Shown one piece after another: positions 1 through 5,843 of a stretch of 10,423 bases of DNA. Every line of letters starts with the position of its first letter. The first letter of the stretch is position 1. Made by a program: the position numbers and the translations under genes. The notes beneath the pieces were generated by a model. The model did not search any database and was not told the origin of the DNA. It saw only the letters and a list, made by a program, of their open reading frames with translations. Origin of the DNA: an uncultured Bacilli bacterium (GTDB lineage: Bacteria > Bacillota_I > Bacilli_A > RF39 > UBA660); contig CANRPL010000050.1 of NCBI GenBank assembly GCA_947632495.1, forward strand, positions 1-10,423. Direction: 5' to 3'.

Positions 1-73
<73 letters not shown>

Positions 74-84
74 TTTTTAGTAAT

Positions 85-106
85 AACTCGGTATCCCGAG
101 TTTTTT
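85..106 (+). terminator. intrinsic terminator after tRNA-Phe
   Basis: A 7-bp stem AACTCGG (85-91) / CCGAGTT (96-102) with loop TATC is followed directly by more T. It closes the transcript carrying tRNA-Phe. Confidence 0.88.
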
Positions 107-131
107 ATTGTAAAATTACTAGTTTAATAAC

Positions 132-160
132 TTGTAAGTTTTTTAATAAAATGTTATATT
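132..160 (+). promoter_or_regulatory. candidate promoter of the zinc-ribbon gene
   Basis: TTGTAA (132-137) and TATATT (155-160) are separated by 17 bases, a sigma-A-like arrangement between the tRNA-Phe terminator and the ATG at 227. The surrounding DNA is very AT-rich, so a chance match is possible. A small dyad GATGTT (181-186) / AACATC (200-205) lies in the predicted leader. Confidence 0.45.
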
Positions 161-226
161 ATTATATGAAGTAAAATAAAGATGTTGGTAGAATAGCATA
201 ACATCATTAAAGGGATTGGTGATTAT

Positions 227-1807
227 ATGAAATGTTCAAGTTGTGGTGCTGAAATTTCTTCAGATTCTCGTTTTTGTCGTATTTGCGGCACCCCTGTTAA
301 TAGAGAAGATACTAACAATGAATCTAACAATATTAGTGAAAATAAAGTAGAAGAGAATAATGAAGGAAATAATAAAGATATAGAGTTAACTGATAATATT
401 GATATTACTAAAATATCTCTAGTTAAAGATGAGAAAAATGTAAGTAATAACGAGGACACTCAAAATAATAATAAGTTGATAATTGATGAAAAAAATGAAG
501 AAAAACAGACAAAAGAAGAAGTACTAAATCAGGTTCAAAGTGATAAAGCTATTTTATTGGAAAACGAGCAAAAAGATAATTTAAGTGGCGAGACGGTTGC
601 ATTTAATCCATTTGACTTCTCTAAAATTGATACATCTATAAGTGATAGCGAAGCAGAAGAGACAGTAGCAGAAGAAGAAAATGAAAAGTCACCAACTATG
701 GAGGTTACAATCTTACCAGGATCAATGGATGCGATACCATTGGCATCTGATTCATCAAAACAGGTTGAAAATATATTAAAAGAAATGAATGAGCCAAAAC
801 TTGATGAAAAACCAATTATTTCAAGTGATAATCATATGAGTGTGCCAAATATTTTTGGGTTAAATGGCGATGCGGACGATTTAGAGGAAAGCACTGATAA
901 TAGTATAGAACTAGGAAGCTTATCTAGTGTCGAAAGTAAAGCTGCATTAGATAGTTACATAAATGAAAATAACGATACTGATAATCATAATTCACCAAAA
1001 TTGGATTTATTAGCAGTTGATGATTCTTTTGGAACTACACCTTCTGTTGAAAAGATGCTTGGTAAGAGCAATAATGAAAGAACTACAGATGCTGATAATC
1101 AAGTGAATAAAATTAATTTAATAGAGAATGTGAATGATATGCCTTCACCTATTCCATATCAAAATCAACCTAAAAAAAATAATAAGTGTCTAATTGCCGG
1201 ACTTATTATTGCCTTAATTTTATTAATTGGAAGTTTGGTTGGAGTTGCTTTATTATACGTTTCTAGTAATGAGAAAGAAGAAAAAATTAACAAACTAGAT
1301 GACGAAATAAACCAATTAAAAGATGACAATGAAATGTTGAATTCTAAATTAGAAGATGCAAAAAAAGAATCTCCATTATCTTTTAATGGATATAATTTCT
1401 CTTTAGACAATTTCAAATTTGATAATAATGGAATAGTTACTTCTATTTCAGGCTATGATGCCAATATTTTCATAGGTTTAGGTTCAAATTATATAAATTT
1501 AAGAACTGCCAAAACTCGTAATACTTATCGTAGCTATTTAATAAAAAAAGGATTTCAGGTTACGGAATATGGATTAAAGGTAGATAATAATGTCGAGTAC
1601 GTTGTTTATAAGGCTATAGATTCTAATAAAAGGAATTATTACATTGCTTTATCAAAATTAAGCGATACTGATTCTATAGGGTTTGTTTTAATGTCAAACG
1701 ATGAAATTTCTGATGAGGTTTTATCAGCTTTAAATGATACTATTCCTAAATTTTCTAAAGACAATGAATATCAAGAGGTGTCATTAGAACTATTTACAGA
1801 TAATTAA
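227..1807 (+). CDS. zinc-ribbon, single-pass membrane protein of unknown function
   Basis: The 526-residue product starts at an ATG preceded by GGTGAT (218-223). Residues 1-24 form a treble-clef/zinc-ribbon with C3, C6, C17 and C20 (CxxC-x10-CxxC), as in many low-GC Gram-positive membrane proteins. Residues about 25-315 are a long low-complexity linker rich in Asn, Glu, Asp and Ser, probably disordered. A membrane helix spans about 322-345, preceded by Lys/Asn-rich sequence, so the zinc ribbon should be cytoplasmic. A coiled coil with heptad-like Leu/Ile spacing covers about 348-380. The last ~145 residues form an extracytoplasmic domain that I do not recognise. No enzyme motif is visible; a scaffold, sensor or envelope role is only inference. 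No clear terminator separates it from the downstream tRNA genes, so read-through into them is possible. Confidence 0.85.
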   Translation: MKCSSCGAEISSDSRFCRICGTPVNREDTNNESNNISENKVEENNEGNNKDIELTDNIDITKISLVKDEKNVSNNEDTQNNNKLIIDEKNEEKQTKEEVLNQVQSDKAILLENEQKDNLSGETVAFNPFDFSKIDTSISDSEAEETVAEEENEKSPTMEVTILPGSMDAIPLASDSSKQVENILKEMNEPKLDEKPIISSDNHMSVPNIFGLNGDADDLEESTDNSIELGSLSSVESKAALDSYINENNDTDNHNSPKLDLLAVDDSFGTTPSVEKMLGKSNNERTTDADNQVNKINLIENVNDMPSPIPYQNQPKKNNKCLIAGLIIALILLIGSLVGVALLYVSSNEKEEKINKLDDEINQLKDDNEMLNSKLEDAKKESPLSFNGYNFSLDNFKFDNNGIVTSISGYDANIFIGLGSNYINLRTAKTRNTYRSYLIKKGFQVTEYGLKVDNNVEYVVYKAIDSNKRNYYIALSKLSDTDSIGFVLMSNDEISDEVLSALNDTIPKFSKDNEYQEVSLELFTDN

Positions 1808-1815
1808 AAAAAAGG

Positions 1816-1844
1816 TTGCACTTTAAAGTGTTTTATGCTATAAT
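1816..1844 (+). promoter_or_regulatory. strong promoter of the tRNA-Arg/tRNA-Pro unit
   Basis: TTGCAC (1816-1821), a 17-base spacer and TATAAT (1839-1844) with an extended TGC just before it. Transcription should start near 1851, about 18 bases before tRNA-Arg. A perfect 12-base palindrome CACTTTAAAGTG (1819-1830) covers the -35 end and spacer. An inverted repeat AATCAAT/ATTGATT (1842-1848/1854-1860) straddles the expected start point. Confidence 0.85.
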
Positions 1845-1868
1845 CAATTTTGTATTGATTAAAGCAAT

Positions 1869-1945
1869 GCGCTCATAGCTCAATTGGATAGAGTGTTTGA
1901 CTACGGATCAAAAGGTTGGGGGTTCGACTCCTCCTGGGCGCACCA
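1869..1945 (+). tRNA. tRNA-Arg (ACG)
   Basis: Acceptor GCGCTCA (1869-1875) pairs with TGGGCGC (1935-1941), followed by A and encoded CCA. Anticodon stem TTTGA/TCAAA encloses loop CTACGGA (1901-1907) with anticodon ACG at 1903-1905, normally modified to ICG by TadA. The T loop TTCGACT is canonical. The D stem ends in a G-U wobble (GCTC with GAGT). Confidence 0.97.
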
Positions 1946-1948
1946 CTT

Positions 1949-2025
1949 CGGGAAATGGCTCAATTTGGTAGAGCACTAGGTTTGGGACCTAGGGGTTGCA
2001 GGTTCAAATCCTGTTTTCCCGACCA
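1949..2025 (+). tRNA. tRNA-Pro (TGG)
   Basis: Acceptor CGGGAAA (1949-1955) pairs with TTTCCCG (2015-2021), then A and encoded CCA (2023-2025). Anticodon stem CTAGG/CCTAG encloses loop TTTGGGA (1981-1987), anticodon TGG at 1983-1985; this single tRNA can read all four Pro codons if U34 is suitably modified. It follows tRNA-Arg after three bases, so both are processed from one transcript. The first pair is C1-G72, the usual bacterial form. Confidence 0.97.
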
Positions 2026-2035
2026 TTTGTGTTTT

Positions 2036-2058
2036 AAGACTTCGTAAGAAGTCTTTTT
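2036..2058 (+). terminator. intrinsic terminator of the tRNA-Arg/Pro unit
   Basis: An 8-bp perfect stem AAGACTTC (2036-2043) / GAAGTCTT (2048-2055) with a GTAA tetraloop and following T tract, 10 bases after the CCA of tRNA-Pro. Confidence 0.93.
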
Positions 2059-2138
2059 CTTTATATTTGTAGCAATCCCTAGGCCCCAATACAGGTAAAT
2101 AAATTTAGATATGATTAAATAAATAGGCCACATATGCT

Positions 2139-2882
2139 TTAATCTAAAATTTCATCGTAAAGCTTTGTAATATCTTTTTCCTTGATAGCAAATTGTGTAC
2201 CATGATCATGTATTTCTCCTTTGTGTCGTCCATTTTTATAAGTCCCTATGGTAAAAATTATACTAATTAAACCATTATTTATGAGATTAATAAAAGTATT
2301 AAAACTTTTTAACTTGTAAAAATTTATTTTCTCATATTTGAAATATACTTGTTTTGCTTCATACGTTCGATCGGCACTTACAATGGCTAAATATTCCATT
2401 TTGCGGTATAGTTTTTCTTTTAACATATCAAAACTCCATGATATTCCATCATATACTAATTTGTAATTTAAATCTAATATTACCAACTTAACTTTTTGCT
2501 TTTCATAATTGACTTTAATTTTAAAAAGATAATGTGAACTTATTTTAGATGGATAGGCCGCATTGATTGTGCCTCTAAATATTAAATTATGTGGATTATT
2601 TTTACTTTGATATCCAAATTTCTCACGCAATATTTTAATAGCGAACAATCCATCTCCGTCTGGTGTTGCACAGAACAGTTTTATCATTGTTGGACTATTT
2701 TTATTGTGCGTCTTTATTTCGATTGTTCCAAAATCGGGTATATTAAAATTTTCTTCTGGCTTTCCTAACAAGCTTTCAAAAGTATATCCAATACCTGCTG
2801 CACCTTTTCGCATACTTTTAATCCATCCTTGTTCTTTTATTTGTTCAAATTTTTTTGTTAACTCTTTTTTGTCTTCTAACAT
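2139..2882 (-). CDS. MutH/Sau3AI-family DNA endonuclease, single domain
   Basis: The 247-residue protein has the hallmarks of the MutH / type II Sau3AI nuclease family. Near the N-terminus it has a Gly-rich GAAGIGYTFESLLG segment (residues 27-40) whose E36 corresponds to the early MutH catalytic Glu. The PD-(D/E)xK core follows as D50...E55-I-K57 in PDFGTIEIKTH. Enzymes of this family nick or cut at GATC. The length is close to MutH (about 230) and half that of Sau3AI, which has a second, allosteric domain; a single-domain enzyme of this kind may act as a dimer. The start ATG has a good ribosome site GAGGTG five bases upstream (2888-2893 on the plus strand). No DNA methyltransferase or MutL/MutS is adjacent. 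A restriction role is more likely than mismatch repair, because Gram-positive bacteria normally lack MutH; this is inference. I found no convincing promoter. Confidence 0.85.
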   Translation of the reverse strand: MLEDKKELTKKFEQIKEQGWIKSMRKGAAGIGYTFESLLGKPEENFNIPDFGTIEIKTHNKNSPTMIKLFCATPDGDGLFAIKILREKFGYQSKNNPHNLIFRGTINAAYPSKISSHYLFKIKVNYEKQKVKLVILDLNYKLVYDGISWSFDMLKEKLYRKMEYLAIVSADRTYEAKQVYFKYEKINFYKLKSFNTFINLINNGLISIIFTIGTYKNGRHKGEIHDHGTQFAIKEKDITKLYDEILD

Positions 2883-2957
2883 TAAAACACCTCATAGATA
2901 TTATTATTGTTTTAGTCATTAATTCCTTTTTCTTGTGGATAGTTAATTTATAAAAGG

Positions 2958-2986
2958 TTGAAATTTAGTAGTAATTGTGTTATATT
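2958..2986 (+). promoter_or_regulatory. promoter of the small gene at 3003
   Basis: TTGAAA (2958-2963), a 17-base spacer and TATATT (2981-2986) with an extended TGT immediately before it. The start point near 2993 leaves a leader of only about ten bases. This also rules out the in-frame TTG at 2958 as a start codon, since it is the -35 box. Confidence 0.72.
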
Positions 2987-3002
2987 GTTAAAAAGTGAGT
3001 GG

Positions 3003-3215
3003 ATGTATATGGATAATACAAAAAATGAACAAAAAGATCAAAATTTGAATCTATTTTTAGCACCTAATGGCACATGGTGGACAAGTAAAGAAGAGTATGA
3101 TTTATTTTTAGAATTGCAGAAGCATTTAGAAGAAAATAAACAACGTTTAACCGCTGTTACTTTTGCTAGTGAAGAATCTGACGATTCATTGGATAATTTA
3201 GTTGTACATAAATAA
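3003..3215 (+). CDS. small hydrophilic protein of unknown function (70 aa)
   Basis: ATG 3003 is preceded by GTGA (2995-2998) with four bases between, the same geometry as at the gene starting at 227; ATG 3009 two codons later is the alternative (68 aa). The protein is charged and has no membrane segment or signal peptide. A central LAPNGTWWTSKEEYDLFLELQ stretch joins a Trp-Trp pair to a predicted amphipathic helix (about residues 28-45), and the C-terminus is acidic (EESDDSLDN). I do not recognise the family. Promoter, ribosome site and terminator all fit a real, separately transcribed gene. It lies divergent from the MutH-like gene and convergent with proS, so it is not in an operon with either. 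Confidence 0.7.
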   Translation: MYMDNTKNEQKDQNLNLFLAPNGTWWTSKEEYDLFLELQKHLEENKQRLTAVTFASEESDDSLDNLVVHK

Positions 3216-3275
3216 AAAGTTGAACATAATGATGTGAACCCCCAATTAGGAGACATCATAAATTCAACTTTTTTT
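3214..3275. terminator. large bidirectional terminator between the small gene and proS
   Basis: Outer stem AAAAAGTTGAA (3214-3224) pairs with TTCAACTTTTT (3263-3273). An inner stem ATGATGT (3229-3235) / ACATCAT (3253-3259) sits inside it, separated by a small internal loop, with a 17-base apical loop GAACCCCCAATTAGGAG. The T tract on each strand lets it end both the plus-strand small gene, whose stop codon it overlaps, and the minus-strand proS. Confidence 0.88.
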
Positions 3276-3293
3276 GTTTAGAAAAAGGAAAAT

Positions 3294-4733
3294 CTAATAA
3301 GATTTTCCCCAATAAACCATATGCTTTGCTGGCTTTCCACAAAATACACAGCTATCACTTAATTTTTCTTCTTCAAATGGTATACATCTACTAGATGCAC
3401 CACCCGTTAAAGATTTGATTTCTTCTTCACATTCTTTGCTTCCACACCACATTGCTTTAGCAAAACCAATTTTGTTTGTGAATATATCTATCATATCTTC
3501 TTTTGTTGTTGCTGCATAAATATGTTCATCCATGAATTTCTTTGCTCTATCATACATATCTTGTTGCATTGTTTCCAATATTGTTGGAATTTTTTGACAT
3601 AATTCATCAATACTAATAATTATTTTTTCTCTTGTATCACGACGAACTACAACAGCTTGATTATTTTCTATGTCTTTAGGACCAATTTCAATACGTGCAG
3701 GAATTCCTTGTATTTCTTGTTCGCTAAATTTCCAGCCAGGTGTTTTATCGGAACAATCAATTTTACATCTAATGTTTGTTTGTTTCAATTTGTTATAAAT
3801 TTCTTCAGCTTTTTCGGTAACGCCTTCCTTATGTTGTGCAATTGGAATAATCATTACTTGCGTTGGTGCTATACGTGGAGGAAGAACAAGACCACTGTCA
3901 TCGCCATGAACCATAATTATTGCACCAATAATTCTTGTTGATAATCCCCATGATGTTTCATTTGGAACTTCTAGTTCATTGCTTTTATTTAAAAATTTAA
4001 TGTTATAGGCGTCAGCAAAGCCATCACCAAAGAAGTGACTAGTGCCTGACTGTAGAGCTTTGCCGTCATGCATCATGGCTTCTATTGTGTAAGTGTCTTT
4101 CGCACCAGCAAATTTTTCACTTTCTGTTTTGCGCCCACAAATAAGTGGAACAGCTAAATCCTCAGTTACAAAGTCATAATATACTTTTAACATCATTTTA
4201 GTTCGTTCCTCAGCTTCTTTAGCACTAGCATGAAGGGTATGACCTTCTTGCCACAAAAATTCTCTTGATCTTAAAAAAGGCCTTGTGGTTTTTTCCCAAC
4301 GAAGAACAGAACACCATTGGTTATAAAGCTTTGGTAGGTCACGATATGATTTTACAACTTTTGACCAGTGGTCACAAAATAACGTTTCGGACGTAGGGCG
4401 GACGCATAATTTTTCTTCTAGTTCTTCATTACCACCTTTAGTTACCCAAGCTACTTCAGGAGCGAATCCTTCAACATGATCTTTTTCTTTTTGAAGAAGA
4501 CTTTCTGGTATCAACATAGGTAAATAGACGTTTTCTACGCCTGTTTCTTTAAATCTTTTGTCTAAAGCACTTTGGATGTTTTCCCATATAGCATATCCGT
4601 TTGGTTGATAAATTAAACAACCTTTAACTGATGTATAATCGCATAGTTCAGCTTCTTTAACGACATCGGTATACCATTGGGCAAAATCAACATCACGTGC
4701 TGTTATATCTTGTACTAATTTTTCTTTTGTCAT
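3294..4733 (-). CDS. proS: prolyl-tRNA synthetase, archaeal/eukaryal-like short type
   Basis: Charges tRNA-Pro with proline, a cytoplasmic class II aminoacyl-tRNA synthetase. The 479 residues match the ProS type 3 length and lack the editing insertion of the E. coli type. Visible signatures are motif 1 ending at YLPMLIPESL (70-79), the RPTSET loop (112-117), motif 2 from RWEKTTRPFLRSREF (145-159) with the following WQEGH, and motif 3 within GLSTRIIGAII...PPRIAP (263-290). An anticodon-binding domain follows at about 290-400. The C-terminal zinc-type domain keeps C430, C435, C462 and C465, and ends in WGKSY as is typical of this class. The start ATG has an excellent ribosome site AGAAAGGA (minus strand, 4739-4746) at five bases. 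No T-box leader is present upstream. Confidence 0.97.
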   Translation of the reverse strand: MTKEKLVQDITARDVDFAQWYTDVVKEAELCDYTSVKGCLIYQPNGYAIWENIQSALDKRFKETGVENVYLPMLIPESLLQKEKDHVEGFAPEVAWVTKGGNEELEEKLCVRPTSETLFCDHWSKVVKSYRDLPKLYNQWCSVLRWEKTTRPFLRSREFLWQEGHTLHASAKEAEERTKMMLKVYYDFVTEDLAVPLICGRKTESEKFAGAKDTYTIEAMMHDGKALQSGTSHFFGDGFADAYNIKFLNKSNELEVPNETSWGLSTRIIGAIIMVHGDDSGLVLPPRIAPTQVMIIPIAQHKEGVTEKAEEIYNKLKQTNIRCKIDCSDKTPGWKFSEQEIQGIPARIEIGPKDIENNQAVVVRRDTREKIIISIDELCQKIPTILETMQQDMYDRAKKFMDEHIYAATTKEDMIDIFTNKIGFAKAMWCGSKECEEEIKSLTGGASSRCIPFEEEKLSDSCVFCGKPAKHMVYWGKSY

Positions 4734-4793
4734 AATAATCCTTTCTAAACAAGTATTTTATAGTTTTGAGCCTTAAAATCTTATTTACGGTCG

Positions 4794-4799
4794 ATTATA
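4794..4799 (-). promoter_or_regulatory. possible -10 box for proS
   Basis: TATAAT on the minus strand, 61 bases before the proS ATG, but no good -35 at the right distance. A nearby dyad ATACT (4816-4820) / AGTAT (4829-4833) lies further upstream. The stretch 4734-4934 holds no gene; apart from this it contains only the promoter elements of the plus-strand pair. Confidence 0.3.
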
Positions 4800-4862
4800 T
4801 CTAGTATATTTTATCATACTATCACTCCAGTATCGTTTATAGTTTACCATACATATATTTAT

Positions 4863-4907
4863 AAGTCAAAAATATTAATTTGACTTTTTTCTAAAATATG
4901 TTAATAT
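4863..4907 (+). promoter_or_regulatory. promoter with overlapping inverted repeat for the HipA-like pair
   Basis: TTGACT (4880-4885), a 16-base spacer and TAATAT (4902-4907) preceded by TGT (extended -10). The -35 box is contained in one arm of a perfect 8-bp inverted repeat, AAGTCAAA (4863-4870) and TTTGACTT (4879-4886), with an 8-base centre and a T run after it. It could be an operator or, less likely, an intrinsic terminator, because no plus-strand gene lies upstream in need of termination. Confidence 0.6.
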
Positions 4908-4934
4908 AGTTGCTTGAAAAAAGGGGGTGGCAGT

Positions 4935-5834
4935 GTGACATATCATATTAAGTTAAATTCTCGAAAAATAAAAAAGTATGAATCTCTTGGTAAATTAAGT
5001 AGAGAAACAGTACATTCAATTGTAGATATTGATGAAGCTCTGCTTGTTGAGAAAGATTCATGGTATTTTATTGATTCTACCGCACATTTTTTTAAGGAAA
5101 GATCTGATGCCCGATTGGCTGGGGAGTGCCTTTCACAGGCTTATGCTGAAGCTTTAAATGAGAATTCTGCAAAATATTCAGTAGCTGTTTTAAATGGTTG
5201 CACTGGGCTTATATCACCAAATTTTCAAGATCGCGATAAGTATCAGTATTATGATTTATGTGAGTTGTATAAGTTGCTTCCATCTTTTCCTAAAACTTAT
5301 AATAGCTATACCTTAAAGAAAATATTTGAAACTTTTGCTTACCATTATGATCCAGCAATATGTTACATATTGATAAGAAAAATTATTAGGCGTTATGTTT
5401 TTGACTGGTACACTCATCAAATGGATGGTAATCCACGTAATAATAATTTTTGTTTAGATAAAGAAACTAATCAGTTAGATTTAGGGCCTTTGTTTGATCG
5501 CGAACAGGCCTTTGGTATTAATAGAAGCGGTATTTTTGATGATGAAGTATTAAAGCAATGGATACCAGCTATACCTTATGAAGACTTGAGTTTTAAAGAT
5601 AATCCTTACCTTATTGAAGGTTTAGATGCAAATATAATGTCGTTATTAATTGATTATCCTGAACTTACCCAGGAGGCTTTAGATTGGGTTTGTTCTTTGG
5701 ATGCTGATAAAGTGTTAGATGATTTTGTCACGCGTGATGAGGGGATTATTTTACCTGATGAAACTTTAAGTTATTTAAAAGGTATTGCCGAACAGAAAAA
5801 TGAAGAGAAAGAAAAACTATTACAGTTAGTTTAA
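4935..5834 (+). CDS. HipA-like kinase-fold protein, first of tandem pair
   Basis: A GTG start at 4935 is chosen because it follows AAGGGGGTGG (4921-4930) by four bases; the in-frame TTG at 4914 lies upstream of that ribosome site, at the expected transcription start. The 299 residues show a pattern like the HipA / PI3K-type kinase fold: a candidate ATP-anchoring K54 (HFFK) and E64 (GECLS), a Gly/Pro turn GLISPNF (91-97), a catalytic-loop-like DWYTHQMDGNPRNNNF (157-172) with D164, N166 and N169, and a metal-ligand-like D188 in LFDREQAFG. Conserved C-terminal blocks are WIPAIPYEDLSFKDNP (209-224) and IDYPE (239-243). The usual Arg after the catalytic Asp is Gly here (DGN, versus DRN in the paralogue). 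No HipB-type helix-turn-helix protein is adjacent. Substrate unknown; the kinase assignment rests on motif reading only. Confidence 0.6.
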   Translation: MTYHIKLNSRKIKKYESLGKLSRETVHSIVDIDEALLVEKDSWYFIDSTAHFFKERSDARLAGECLSQAYAEALNENSAKYSVAVLNGCTGLISPNFQDRDKYQYYDLCELYKLLPSFPKTYNSYTLKKIFETFAYHYDPAICYILIRKIIRRYVFDWYTHQMDGNPRNNNFCLDKETNQLDLGPLFDREQAFGINRSGIFDDEVLKQWIPAIPYEDLSFKDNPYLIEGLDANIMSLLIDYPELTQEALDWVCSLDADKVLDDFVTRDEGIILPDETLSYLKGIAEQKNEEKEKLLQLV

Positions 5835-5840
5835 GGTGAT
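5835..5840 (+). promoter_or_regulatory. ribosome site coupling the tandem pair
   Basis: GGTGAT begins directly after the TAA stop of the first protein and ends three bases before the next ATG. It fixes the second start at 5844 and suggests translational coupling. Confidence 0.7.
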
Positions 5841-5843
5841 ACA

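Noticed and set aside
223..459. Antisense open frame of about 78 codons
   Set aside because: Ser/Leu-rich shadow of the acidic linker of the gene on the other strand; no ribosome site or promoter.
1165..1416. Antisense open frame of about 83 codons
   Set aside because: Mirror of the membrane-helix and coiled-coil region of the sense gene; biased Ser/Leu composition and no start signals.
2026..2138. Attachment site of a genomic island at tRNA-Pro
   Set aside because: No direct repeat of the tRNA 3' end and no integrase in the window; only the weak inverted match at 2071-2090 was seen, which is reported as low-interest.
2704..2922. Plus-strand open frame of about 72 codons
   Set aside because: Lies antisense to the well-supported nuclease gene and has no ribosome site.
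3038..3259. Minus-strand open frame of about 73 codons opposite the small gene
   Set aside because: Starts inside the terminator hairpin and lacks promoter and ribosome site, whereas the plus-strand frame has both.
3657..3941. Plus-strand open frame of about 94 codons
   Set aside because: Entirely antisense to proS, which is unmistakable.
4734..4934. T-box riboswitch upstream of proS
   Set aside because: No AGGGTGG-type T-box sequence, no specifier stem and no terminator hairpin oriented toward proS.
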